From Kondoa malvinella (Eukaryota; Basidiomycota; Agaricostilbomycetes; Agaricostilbales; Kondoaceae), in assembly GCA_039545315.1 (NCBI GenBank), contig BCIM01000010.1:62001-126000 (forward strand): a stretch of DNA of 64,000 nt. The letters run 5' to 3'. The stretch's first letter is position 1, and every line of letters starts with the position of its first letter. Shown one piece after another: positions 9,596 through 21,200 of the stretch. Under the pieces are notes generated by a model. The model made no database searches, was not told where the DNA came from, and was given only the letters and a program-made list of their open reading frames with translations. Both the position numbers and the translations under genes were made by a program.

Positions 9596-12586
9596 ATGTT
9601 GAGTAGTTTGAGCAGATCCCAGGCAGGCGACAAGCAAATCCAACCGCGCAGGTCAGTCCGCAAGCATGTCCTTCTTCAGTTTCCTCAGCAGCCAAGTGCA
9701 GATTGCATCGAGCGGCCTTGTCTTGCATAACATGCAAATCTCGCAAGATAAAATGCGACAGGCAGCTGCCATGCGAAGCTTGCGTTAAGCGAGGCAAAGC
9801 CAACGAGTGCACCTACGACACGATTGTTCACGAAGAACCTCAGCGCCAATATGCTTCTGTCGGCGAATTGCAGCAGATTCAAAGTCGGCTCAAGCGAATA
9901 GAGGCTGCTCTGTGTCTGCCTCCATTCGATGATGCATCCACTGCGGACATTGTTATCTCTCCACCGGCTTCGTATGCATTGCCTACACATACCTACGGAG
10001 AAGACCGCCCGCGGTATCTGTCGAACCTGGATGTCTCAGCTCTAGATTCGGACACAGAAGATGCTGCGATTACGCTAGAAGAAATGACAATGGACAAAGC
10101 AAGAGCCTCTACGACCTGGTCAGATTTAGGTCCTCCTGCTTTCGAACAAGAAGCCCGGCTGCAAACACCTTCGGCGGCTCTTCACGGTTCACCTCGCATG
10201 CAAAACATGTACCCTTTCGATTTCACCCGGACACCGGGGTTGACTGTGCAGTCTTCTGCAGATCGAGTCGGTGCCGTATTGCAGAACGTCAATCTAGATC
10301 CACGAGTGACCGACTACTTGGTCAATTTCTACTGCGACCATGTTGCATGGCACTGGAATGTGCTGCACCTTGAATCGCTTAGAAAAGAATATGCAAACTT
10401 CAAACACGCTTGCCTGTTTTCGGCTGTCTCGTCTATCGATCCACTCTTCGTTACACTGCTTCTCATCATACTGTCTCTCGCTGCAAATCACCTGCCGAAG
10501 TCTCGAGGGCTCTCGGAAGCGACAGGAATTTCTGATGAAGCAGTCAAGGGCTTGCCGGAACATTACTGGTCAGCCGGAATGCAGGTGCTTGCGCAGTCAA
10601 ATCAAGAAAAGCTGCCGAGATATTGGATGATCCAAATAGTGCTACTTCAGGCGCATTTCTGTTTCCACACTGGCTCCAGTATTGGAGTGCAGCGCCTGCA
10701 AGTCTACATGGTTTCCCTCAGCGTGCGTGAACCTATGGCATCTGCAGTATGGTGTGCTCAAATACTCAATAGATGGCTATCCGCATGGCACATCTACTGC
10801 AATTTCATCGTCTAGGGACCGACCCCAATATCTTTCCGGCTGATGATCCTTCCGTGCCAAGTGGGAATTCTCCTCTCAAACGCGAAATTGCAAAGAGGAT
10901 CTGGGCATACCTTGTCTTCCTCGACTCTATCATTGCCTCTTCAAGTGCGACCTTGCCATTGATTCATCCAAGCACATGTGAGGCCACCTCTTTGCTAAAC
11001 AGAATTATACTTATCCTATCTGAAGATAACACCGAGATGGTCACCAACATCAACGATTCAGACATCCCACTAGATGGTCCTATCGCGGCTGGCTATTCGG
11101 ACAATACGATGACAGATCTCAGCATCGAGATTGTGCGTTCTCAATACTCACAGTTGCATTGCGCTGATTAGCTAGCAGGGTCGAGCGCAACTCGCAGCAG
11201 CACATAGGCAATATTTCGAGATGATCGACGCTACCAATGATAATCCTACCTATCAGGTCCGTACATTACCGGCAGCGCGATAAACCTTCCATCTTATATT
11301 GTCTGCAAAGACCATCTTGGCAGCTGATGGCGTCTTTCAAAATTTGCTCCTTAAACTACCAGCCAACCTGAAGTCCAATTATCAGCCTAGTGTTGCTGAG
11401 CCGGCCAGCTACAAACATCAGCGGCTCATACTAGAGCAAGGTATGCGTATTCTATACATCCATACAGAGAACGACTGAGGAACGCCCTTGTAGCTATATT
11501 GCAGAGGTAATTGTCTTCAATGCGGTCCCGGAGTCTGTCTGACTCTATGTGCATGAAGGATTCTGCGCTTGCGTATGCTTTCTGTTCTCACGTCCGACTT
11601 GAGCATGACTGATTCTTTAGCAGACCGACCTTTCATCGGCAAAGGCTTTCGCGACGACACCTTCTCCTATTCTTCCAAGGCAGCTGTCAATGCGGCCATA
11701 AAGATTGTGGAAAATCATGAAGTGTTAGTCAGAGATGGAGTGGCCAATATTGATTGTACGTGTCGACCTTTCGTTCAATAACTCTACTGACAGTGTATAT
11801 ACCCTAAACAGACAGTCAGTCTTTGCAATCGAATACACCGAGCTATGCTCATTGCATCCCTTACAGTGTTCCTATACCTCTTTATGAGTTACGTTGTGCT
11901 CTTTCGAGATCTCAACCTCTCAATCGACTTTCAAGGCGTCAGTCTGGCTCGAGAGCAACATGTTCTTACTGCCGCCAACATCTTTGAACAAGCCAAAGAT
12001 GCCGTCTCTCCCTTTATATCAAAATTGACCAGAGTCGTAACGGACATGAATGAAAAGTAAGTCTAATTCCTCTTTCCTCGTGGCTCATGCTCATATTGTT
12101 ATAGACTTTTCCGAGTGAGCTGTTCGTCGGAAAGGCTTCAGCGCGACTGACGGAAAGCAGTATTACCTGCGCCGCAAAAGCAAGCGATCATCTGGCGACC
12201 CGTCAATATATGGAGAACTCCTATTCTCTCGTCCAGCACACGAGAGCTTTAGCGATGCTCTGAGAAGATTAGCGACCAACGGTTCTGGAACCAATACACC
12301 TGCCGAGCTTCATAATCCCTCGACCGCATTCAATAACCAGGACATTGATCTTTTCTCTCTCTTTAATACAAACGTAGCTTCCAACCATTCTGGTCTACCT
12401 AACATGGCCGAACCGATGACAGACGACATCCTCTTCAACTATCTCACCCAAGGCGACTTTTCTTCTCAACAGAACACGGCAGATCCTGCTCAACCGGTCG
12501 TCTTCACCAGTGATCTCTTTGATGACGCTGCTTGGCCGTCCTTCGAACTAGGAGCAGAAGGTCATTTCCGCCTTGGGTCGATATAG
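9596..12586 (+). CDS. Zn2Cys6 fungal transcription factor
   Basis: The start gives MLSSLSRSQAGDKQIQPRR, then after an intron the zinc cluster CITCKSRKIKCDRQLPCEAC with the sixth Cys in ANECTYD, so all six Cys are present. A linker region (QIQSRLKRIEAAL) is followed by a middle homology region: YLVNFYCDHVAWHWNVLH, MAIRMAHLLQFHRLG and KREIAKRIWAYLVFLDS. A 26-nt intron at 10747-10772 is needed to join the exons before MAIRM. Further exons contain ADRPFIGKGFRDDTF, then HRAMLIASLTVFLYLF, and the last exon ends in an acidic, Asn/Ser-rich tail. This is a nuclear DNA-binding regulator, probably local to the surrounding metabolic genes. That target assignment is inference from position. Confidence 0.9.
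10747..10772 (+). other. 26-nt intron in the transcription factor gene
   Basis: The upstream frame ends at GCA (10744-10746) and the downstream frame opens at ATG 10773, directly after an in-frame TAG that lies inside the intron. Ends are GT and AG. Removing 26 nt joins SVREPMASA to MAIRMAHLLQFHR, which matches the family pattern. This is one of the shortest spliceosomal introns supported here. Confidence 0.7.
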
Positions 12587-12799
12587 TTGCAGGAGAACAG
12601 CGGCGAGCAGGAGACGCTTCGGCTTGAGCGCTCCTATCTGAGGACTGCGCACTAGCTTGTAATAACTGTACCAATGTACTGTAAAGTTGGGTAGTTCGCA
12701 ACTCGAGTTGCTTACATGCTGCACTCGAATGAGCGTCATTTTGGCATCTTCTTGTTTTTCAACCTCCACAGCGTATCGCGACTCTACGAACCACCCAAC

Positions 12800-13776
12800 A
12801 TGACAAAGCCCATCATCCGCGAAGTCACCAGCGACTTGATCACCTTCAGCGTTCCCTTTTCGCGCGGCGGCCTTCCCTTCGGAGGCAGATCGACTGCTGT
12901 CAAATTGAGCACCGGAGACGTCTTTCTCGCTGCTTCACATCCTCTCACAGATGGTCAGCTTGCATCTGTTTCGAGGTGTACGCTGCTGAGTCGATTTGGG
13001 CAGAGACCAAAGCGACAATCGACAAGTTGGGCCCAGTGAAGTACATCGCTGCCCTAGATGCCGAACATACAATGTCAACAAAGCAGTACACAGACGCTTA
13101 TCCTCAAGCTAGACTGATTGGCGTGCGCTTTTCCCTACGTCCATGAGAGAGAGAAGTAGCTCATGTTGTGTTCAGCCCAAAGCCGCAGCAGACTCAAAGA
13201 AGGATCTACCTTGGGCTGGTGTCTTCGGAAGAGATGCAGAACCTCTCGGACCTGAACTTACAGCATCAAAAGAGATTGAAGCAGCTTACTTCTCGGTCCG
13301 TCTGGTCTCCCTCTGGCCATTCTAAGCTGAACAAGAGCTAACAGGGTCACGCAAATGCCGACATCGCTTTCTTCCACGCTCCTAGTCGTACTTTAATAGA
13401 GGCAGATCTGCTTTTCAACCTGCCTGCGAAGGAACAGGTAATTTCACGAGTCATCTCCATGATTTCTGCTCATTCTTCAATTAGTACCGCAACAACCCTT
13501 CAGCTGCAACGCCTATATGGCCAATCTCTATCTTCAACAATGGATTGAATCCTAAAGGTCGCTCGCACCAGTTCTTGATTTCCATGGTTAGCAAGGATAA
13601 GGCCAACGTGGCAGAGGGAGCAAAGAAGGTCGCTGCTTGGGACTTTGACAGGATCATCCCTTGTCATGGTGGTCAGTCATGAGCTTTAAGAGTTGACGAT
13701 GACTGATCAAAGATCAGATGTCATCGAGACTGGAGGAAAGGAAGCTTGGAGAGAAGTCTTCAAGCGCTTTTTGTGA
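12800..13776 (+). CDS. DUF4336 (metallo-hydrolase-like) protein
   Basis: The start gives MTKPIIREVTSDLITFSVPF, then AVKLSTGDVFLAASHPLTDE, KLGPVKYIAALDAEHTMS and QARLIGV. The second half has GHANADIAFFHAPSRTLIEA DLLFNLP and DFDRIIPCHGDVIETGGK, ending VFKRFL. This arrangement is that of the DUF4336 family, related to metallo-beta-lactamase-fold hydrolases, with D.EH and CHGD as likely metal-site remnants. Length is about 270 residues after five or so short introns. Biochemical function is unknown. It is the last gene of the left accessory block and runs in the same direction as the regulator. Confidence 0.8.
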
Positions 13777-14071
13777 AGCGGTCTCGCGATAGGACACTTG
13801 CAACCTCGTCTGTAGAATAGTACTTATGCTCTTTAATAATGATCTGGCTATGGATCTGACTACAAAGGCAAGTCTCTGCCTATGTCGTTTCGGTGAGCAT
13901 TTCGATGGGGCATGCTCTTGAGATGATAACTCTTCTCGTCATTTCCGCCATTGGCTCGTTAACTCGATTGAGTTGCCCCTTTCTTTCGATTGCCATCTCA
14001 AGCAAGCCAAAAGACGCGCGCAAGGGGAAATATAAAGAAAATGCATGATAAGTGTCCATAGCTAACAAAGC

Positions 14072-15622
14072 CTACTGCAGCCCAGCGAAGCGTCGCATTC
14101 TAAGCTCCCGCACCTGTTCTTCAGACAGATTGCTTGGTGACGATCCGAGGCGAAGACCGTTCTGATTCTCGAGCAGCTCCCTCAGCTCGACGAGAGCCGT
14201 ATTTAAGGCTTTGGTTCTCTTCTCCTCGAGCTGTTCCTTTGCCTTTGCCATCAGAAGATCTCTCATCTTGCGATCTCCCATCTTGGGATTATTCATCTTG
14301 AGCTCTTCCATCCGGCCAACCACCTTAGTATCAAAGCCCTCATACCGACTAGTACGGATCAGATAATCTTCGCCTTCCAGTACAAAAGCCTTCACTATGG
14401 CCAAGAGGAGCTTCTCTTGCTGTGGCGTGAATGCATACTTTCCGTTGTCCAGCAGAGCCACTAATTCCTGCAACGGACGGACATATACACCGAAGCGGAC
14501 ATGGAAGCTCAGGATACTGTCCTTTATGATTTGGCTGATAAGCCGTAGATCCTCGAATTCCTTGCTGACGCCTGTGATAGTATGCTTCGAGTTCGAGGCT
14601 TCCTCCCAGATCTTCAGACATTTGATTTCGGTCTGAAGATTATTAGGTCGGAGTAGAATAGATGGAAAGTGAGGCGCGCTTTCGGGATGGTGCAGCTGAC
14701 CGCCGGGAGCTTGAAGCGGATGTGAAAAAACAGAAGGAGGGACCGTCGCACAGCTGTCAGCCAATGATGGCTTTCGACCGAATCAGTGCTTACCATAGGC
14801 TACTTGCGATTGCCCAACGTTGCTTGCGCGATATGCCTCTTCAAGCTTTCGCAGGTGATTCGCCAAACGACCACAGTAGAGCTGCCACGAAGCAATGTTG
14901 CCTTGCAAGTGAGAAGCGTTTCCAGCACAATGGTGGTCCAAAGAACAATGGATATGGAATACCGCTTCGCTCTGATACGCTTCCAAGAACGGGATGTATT
15001 CGTCCTCGACGAATATCAAACGAGCATTCTGTTTCTTCAGGATCGCACTTGTTCTTTCTCGGTTATGATCGCGGATGGGATCTTTCCACGGCCTGGCTTC
15101 GTCGACGTATCTCACTTGAAGGTGAAGTTCAAGGTCATGGAGATGGTCCTCCATCCAACGATAAGGAAGACCAGCAGATTGCACGCCCTCTTTCATTCGA
15201 TGCAAGATCTCGAAAAGCCATTTTCGATGATCTTGGGATAATGCCTTCTTCTCTTTCAGCTCTTTTCGGATTAGAGTCAGGATGTTGTTCTCATTCTGCT
15301 TGGTCTGCGCGTATATGAGGTGGTCGTAGCTTTGCGAGATACCGCGATCCTCTGCTGACTCGGTTCTGACGTGGTGACGGAACAAGGAAGGGAAGAACGA
15401 TTCTGAAGGTTGGCCTGGGATTCTGGTATGAATAGCATGGGATCCAGCTGGATGAACCTGAGGAACCCGCCAGCTTTTCTTCTTGTATTCGGCTCCATCG
15501 ACAAGTGGAGAAGGATATGCTGGATAAAATAATATCATCAGCGGCAGTCCTCGCACAAACGCGAGCAACATACCCTTGATGAGAGCTTGAGATGGTGGAG
15601 CTGCAACAGTCGCAGGAGTCAT
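14072..15622 (-). CDS. Unrecognised charged helical protein
   Basis: The start at 15622 gives MTPATVAAPPSQALIKGMLL with a hydrophobic stretch (LLAFVRGLPLMILFYPAYP) that could be an N-terminal membrane or targeting segment. A long charged helical part follows (TLIRKELKEKKALSQDHRKW; WMEDHLHDLELHLQVRYVDE). Two introns, ending near 14757 and 14632, join this to KCLKIWEEAS, then RPLQELVALLDNGKYAF, and a coiled-coil tail (KAKEQLEEKRTKALNTALVE) ending MRRFAGLQ. An upstream in-frame extension to 15766 exists. I do not recognise a family. About 450-500 residues; clear coding bias on the minus strand. Confidence 0.65.
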
Positions 15623-16275
15623 TGCAAAAAGATATTCGAACGAGAGACGGTAAGGATGGGAGCAGATCAAGAGAGAGGCGCGAATTCGGCGACTAGCGGG
15701 CGTGCATCGCCTCGGTGTCGAGGAGGCACTGCTACATAGACAGAGAACGGGCAAATGCATATGCAAATGGAAAGCATGCGCAAAGCGAGATCAAACGCAA
15801 CGCGAGCAGGAAGACAAGGAAGACCAGCCAATCCTACTTCTCGACCTCTAGTGAGCAGTCACATGCTCGGCTAAAGCTGGAGAGACACGCGGACGCATGT
15901 GTCCAGTATTGAGGAACACGCCTGTGGCGGATGTCAAGACCAAGATAGGACAAGCGCCGAAACGACATGATAGGCGAGTACAAGGGCAAATGGAAGAGAG
16001 CCAAGACCACGAATCAGCGTCATGGTGAGGTACAGCAGATGCTTGTACAAATTCGCAACTCGCTTGCCCGATTGCTGCGAGATAGATCAAGAACAGAAGC
16101 ATTCTTCTACAATCGAGGCAAGCCCAAACTGATTCTCTCTTGCTCATGGTGGGTGAGAACACGTGCTTTAAATTATTCAAGACAAACACGGAGACCGAGG
16201 CATTCGCAAGCTTTCATATGGTTGTCCTTGGCTGCGATCTTGATTTCCCGGTTTGCAAAGGCAGATCGCTCAGCT
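15623..16275. other. Ambiguous region with competing open frames
   Basis: Open frames exist on both strands. The plus strand has one from about 15967 (MIGEYKGKWKRAKTTNQ) and a possible spliced one starting near 15780; the minus strand has a Cys-rich frame at 15848-16189. None has a recognisable domain or clean splice support. A small plus-strand gene is possible, but I do not call it. Confidence 0.35.
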
Positions 16276-16539
16276 CTACGCGCCAAAACATGTTCGCCAG
16301 ACAATGCGGGTAGTCTCGTAGATGATTCGGCGAGCCTCTTCAAAGCTAGCTAGATGGGTAGCTTGGGTGACTTGTACTTGAGCCACGCTTTCTTCGAGCT
16401 GTTTCAGAGCTTCACACTGGATAGCCGTGAAGGATGGCTTGGGCGTTCTTGACAGGCTAGTCGCTCGTGTAGCTACTGATCAACGTTGTAGAGCCCTTGG
16501 ACTACGAGGAAGCGGTCTTGAACTGGGTGGATGAGACAT
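16276..16539 (-). CDS. Small orphan protein with conserved-looking helix
   Basis: The start at 16539 gives MSHPPSSRPLP. A 30-nt intron (16476-16505, GT-AG) then restores the frame to LATRATSLSRTPKPSFTAIQ, followed by the amphipathic helix EALKQLEESVAQVQVTQATH and SFEEARRIIYETTRIVWR, stopping at the TAG at 16278-16276. About 78 residues. The helix looks like a small subunit of a complex, but I cannot name a family. A further C-terminal exon is possible. Confidence 0.5.
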
Positions 16540-16922
16540 TGACAGGCTGCTGCTCTTGATTGCTCTGATTCAAGCTAGCCAACGAACAGCGATACGGAGA
16601 GAGACACAAAGAGAACCGGTACGACCGAACATGCAACGTTTTGGTGTTGATTCAGGGATGTACAGGCTACGGACAGCACGGATAGCAATCAAAAGGCCTT
16701 TGCGGCGACTTTTAGTCAGAGCCTGATCATGAGAAGCGACGAGACCCAAGGCTATTCACGGTAGATGAAGCAAACAAAGCATATTGGGCATCGCTGCAGG
16801 CTGGGCTGGTCTTGCAGAAGACACTTTTGAAGTACTTGCTTGTATCCGGTCAACTTCGCTCATCATTTAGTCTCGCTGCTAGCGCCCTCCACGTTCTCTC
16901 TCGACTACAAGCGACCAACAGG
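16540..16922. other. Divergent intergenic region
   Basis: About 380 bp between the minus-strand small gene and the plus-strand PhzF gene. No exon is seen. It should carry both promoters. Confidence 0.5.
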
Positions 16923-18207
16923 ATGCAAATCAAATACAGCATCGTAGACGCCTTCACTTCCACGCGTGCGGGATCTCTGCTTTCGAGTCATCCCATGTTT
17001 ATTTTGGTCACTCTACAGGATTTCAAGGCAATCCTGCAGCTGTTATATTGCTGCGACCAGATCAAGATATTCCAGATGAGACACGGCTAGCTATTGCGAG
17101 TGAATTCGCTTTGAGCGAGACGGCGTTCGCGAGGCCTGTCGCTGGCTATCAGTCATCTTCACCTGTTTTCGAGCTCAGATGGTGGACGCCTACTGCTGAA
17201 ATTGATCTGTGTGGACATGCGACTTTGGCAACGGCGCATATCCTCTTTGGGCTGGAAGGATTGATCGACAGTACTGCAAACACTATCACTTTCAACACTC
17301 AATCTGGTCCGCTGACTGCTGAGCGTCTGGACAATGACAGCAAGTTGATCCTTCAACACTATGCGAGGCTTGATCTGATGCCGTCTGCAGCCTATCAATT
17401 GAACTTTCCTGCAAATCTCTCCGAACCTGAAACAGATCAACAGGCAAAGGAAGAAGTGAACCCTCTTCTACTCTATCGCTGTCTACTCTAATGCCGGTAG
17501 ATAGGTTCGTCAAGCTTTCAGAAACGCTTTCCCTATCTTGGCTACTAGCACTTTTACAACTTACAAGCACAAGGATGGGCACATAGCACATTTCGATTTG
17601 AGCGCAGATTCAAAGTAAGTCATTGTACCTCTTTTAAAAACTGGTGCAGATACCATAATCAGATTACAAGATGTTCGAGTAAATGCTGCCGAACTGGCAA
17701 GTCTTGCTTTATTGAGCATATTGTCGGATTCTGACCTCGCTGCAGCGCTCAATACCTGGTAACCTTCAGATTCTGACTATCGATGGACATGGTTTGCTTG
17801 ACGGGCATGACTTTGGTACGCTTCGATTTGCGCTTGATACGAAAACAAGTCCTGAGCTGTGTACGTAGAATCGCGTGTCTTTGCTCCGAAATTAGGTATC
17901 GACGAGGACCCAGTGTGAGCGTTACTTCTGCCGAATGGTTAATAGTGATTGACAGACTGTTTCATAGTACCGGAGTAAGGCTTTCCCTATCTGCGCTTCA
18001 ACATGCTGACCATTTCAGGCCGCGCACTGCGCTCTCGCACCCTTCCACCACAAGTACACGAAAAATTATACCGAACCAACAGCGATGAACGCTTTCCAAG
18101 CTTCTCGTCGGACAGGATCGCTCAAAGTAACCTGGCTAGAGAATGAAGGAAGAGTCTTGCTTGCTGGGTCGGCTGTACAAAGTGCTGAAGGGCATATTAC
18201 CATCTAA
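16923..18207 (+). CDS. PhzF-family isomerase-like protein
   Basis: The start gives MQIKYSIVDAFTSTRFQGNP AAV after a 54-nt intron. It then has DETRLAIASEFALSETAF with the PhzF catalytic Glu, and LRWWTPTAEIDLCGHATLAT AHILF, the second conserved block. The C-terminal half has DP.TGAAHCALAPF-like sequence and ends VTWLENEGRVLLAGSAVQSA EGHITI, the usual end of the family. PhzF fold enzymes isomerise or epimerise small acids; the fungal members are mostly uncharacterised. The middle exons between about 17400 and 17900 are hard to join cleanly. It converges on CFT1 with about 60 bp between stops. Confidence 0.87.
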
Positions 18208-18269
18208 TTTATTGGGTAACGAGCGAACCAATGGAGAAGCTTTACTATGGGACATTTCATTTCTCTTAT

Positions 18270-21200
18270 TTACCAAGGCCCTTTCAGGTTCAACAGGTTT
18301 GACCTGATGGTATCTACGTCTGAATTGATGGCAATCGCCATCTCTTGCTGTCGTAGCGCATGTAGGTTGTCGAAATTCGCTAGCAAATCGCCGTCAAGCA
18401 TGCCTTTGCTGAGCGCTCGAGACACAAAGTAGTTCGGAACAGTTCTGTGAAGAAATTTAGAAAACGTATATGTCAGTAGGTCCAAGACGGACCGAAGAGC
18501 TCTTGGGTTTAGTCCGGCATAGTGCTGAGTATAACGCTGTAGCTGCCGTTCAAGCAGCTGCAGACGCTTGTATACTGCGTCTCGCATAGGCGCAATCGTC
18601 TGCAGTGAGCCGTCGGCACCAGCTGTACCGATGCATGAGATCCAAGACAGGAAAAGAAAAGCATTCAAGCTCACCATGCAGGATACCACTCTGCTTTGGT
18701 TCTGCTATACTGGTCCGTTTTGTGTAGATGATACTGGCCGCGGATTCTGTGACGCCCTGGAATTCGGTTCGACATAGTAGACGCTCGCCACCACGCGATT
18801 CGAGATCTATATGCCGTCAGATTGAGAAGAGAGGTAATGATAAATAATACTGACTGGCTGGATTGTACTCGATGATCCGAACGACACCTGCCACATCGGT
18901 TGTGACGAAACACATCTTTCCATCATGCACCAAAAAGTCTGCCGTGATTGTTCCCCGGCCTTGGTAGTCTTTGCCAATGGCAACGAGCTTGAAGGGCTCT
19001 TCCTGGAACGCGATGAAGGTTATGCCTTTGTCGATGTCGCCGAGCAGGATCAGATTTTTGAGCGTTCGGATGGAAGTGACATGAACGCCGATGTCGAGGA
19101 AAGCAACAGCCAAAAGTCGTTCATCCTGGTCGAAACCTTTCGCGTAAAGCTACCGCGCCCATTAAGATAACTAGCGACGCTTTGGACAAGCGCTCTTACC
19201 TTCAGACCCATGGAATGCAATAGATAGCCATTTATGTGCCAGATGTTTGACACCTCAGACTTTTGCTCTTCCATGAAACGGAGTCTGATCTTTCGCGACT
19301 GTTCCGCCTTTCCGTCTTCATGGACTGTATTGACAATCTCGAAGATGTATAGCTGCATATGATCACCAATGTAAGCGAGATCATCGTCTCAACAGGTGCA
19401 CGTACAGCGCCGCGCACAGAGATATCCTCGCCCTTGTTGATCGAGGTGCCGACTCCAATAAAGTCCCGATAGCCAGTAGGCGAACTTTGACTTTGTATTG
19501 TGACTGATTTCATACTGTTGCTGATCTCATTTTGGCGGAACTCGTGGCTGTTAAGACGTCAGCACAGACTCACTTCGCTTCTTCAGCATAACGTACCCAT
19601 CAATGCATTCCCATGTTCCGGGTACCAGGAGCTCGAGGGCACAACGGAAATTCGAAGGTTGAGGATAAAGTAAATCTGGGTCTGGCAGCACCAAATGGGA
19701 TAAAAAATCTCGGTCCAAGCGTCTGAAGATAGCTTACTGTCTGGCCGCCAAACAGGTTGTCCTTCGTCGTCAAAGAGCTCGAATGGCGCATCGTGAACAG
19801 ATGTCGCAACAAAAGTATTCGAAGGCTGATCGTATGCAATAGCGCTGTATGCCCGGCCAGTCGAAGCGCTACTCCATGGCAACTGATTGTCAAGGCAGAG
19901 AGGTGGCAGAGAAGCGATGTATAGTGTCTGTAAAGAATGAGCCGTTTTTCTTTGGCTGAAATAAAGCCCTCACCTTATCAGCAATAAAGGCGCACTGAGC
20001 TTGTAAATCTGAGCTTGCTGCCGCAAAGTGTGTTGTGCGTTGTTCTTGCAGCACATGGACTCGAGGCGGCCCATGATCAGAAGCCAATATACAGTACAGC
20101 TTATCCGGGCAAGTCAGCGACAAGCCGTTCGAACCAAGACATATCGGTCGAAAGGTGCGAGCAGGTTCTTCTTGACTTGCAGCTACGATCTCATGCCGGG
20201 CAAAACGAACGAAGCGAATAGCTGCAGATATCCTTCGAGGTGAGCTTGCTAGATCCCTATCGACAAAGTCGGGCACTGCTTCATAGACTGCAAGACTGCC
20301 GTCGCGTAGCAGGACCTGTCTCATTCATGTCAGCGGCGAAGACCAGACTGGGTTACCAACATACAGTAAGAAAAGGCCTCTTGCGCTTGTCGCCCATCAG
20401 AGTGCAGGACATCTGCTCGACATCGCTGTCTTCGAGAGGGGGCAATGGCTCCTTTGGTTTGCCTAATAGCGAGTCTTCGAGCACAGCAGGAAGGTAGCGT
20501 AGCGACGAGCTGGTGAAGAGCACATTACGATCCGGCAGAGAGATAATCTGCGAATCGCTTAGAACAAGTTTGCGAAACCTATCCACAACTCACTTCAAAT
20601 GCGTCTGAGGTAGTTTGAACAAAGAGCATATGCCGAGCTCGAGGTGCTTTCTTCTCACTCCCCTGACCACCAAGGCCCAAGAAAGGTGGTAGGGGATTTC
20701 GTATGCTTGCTCCAGCTTTACCAGATTTGCTAGACTTGGCCACATCGTACAGATCTGCATCGCCTTCTTCATAATCCACTTCGTCGACATCGTCTTCCAT
20801 TGTCGCATCAGGCTCGGTTCCAACTGGAGTCTCCGGTACTTCAGCTTTCGTTGCCGCTTTGTCGGAACGAAAGACTGGGAAAGCGCCATGCAAGTCTTGA
20901 TAGAGACTTGCCGCAATAACTTTCGAGACAGGAAGGGAAAGTGGCTTAGGCGAGATGACTGTTTCGTCTCCTTGATAGATGGCAATACCGCCGCCGGACC
21001 TTTTGACGAGTATGTAAGGATCTGCAAATTCTGCGTCGATTATGGCTGGTTCTGCGCCAAGCAGTAGAGTCTGCTGGACGTTGTTGTCTGTCTTCGAATC
21101 AGTCTGAGGCAGGTGGACAAGACTCGAGCGACTCACCTGAGTCTAACAGCCTGATGCTGTCTTTCGTCACTTGCGCAATACGAGTACCATCAAAGAGAGC

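Noticed and set aside
15848..16189. Minus-strand frame of 113 codons with several Cys and a hydrophobic segment
   Set aside because: It starts in an A/T-rich spacer, has no signal peptide cleavage pattern at its start, competes with plus-strand frames and lacks splice support.
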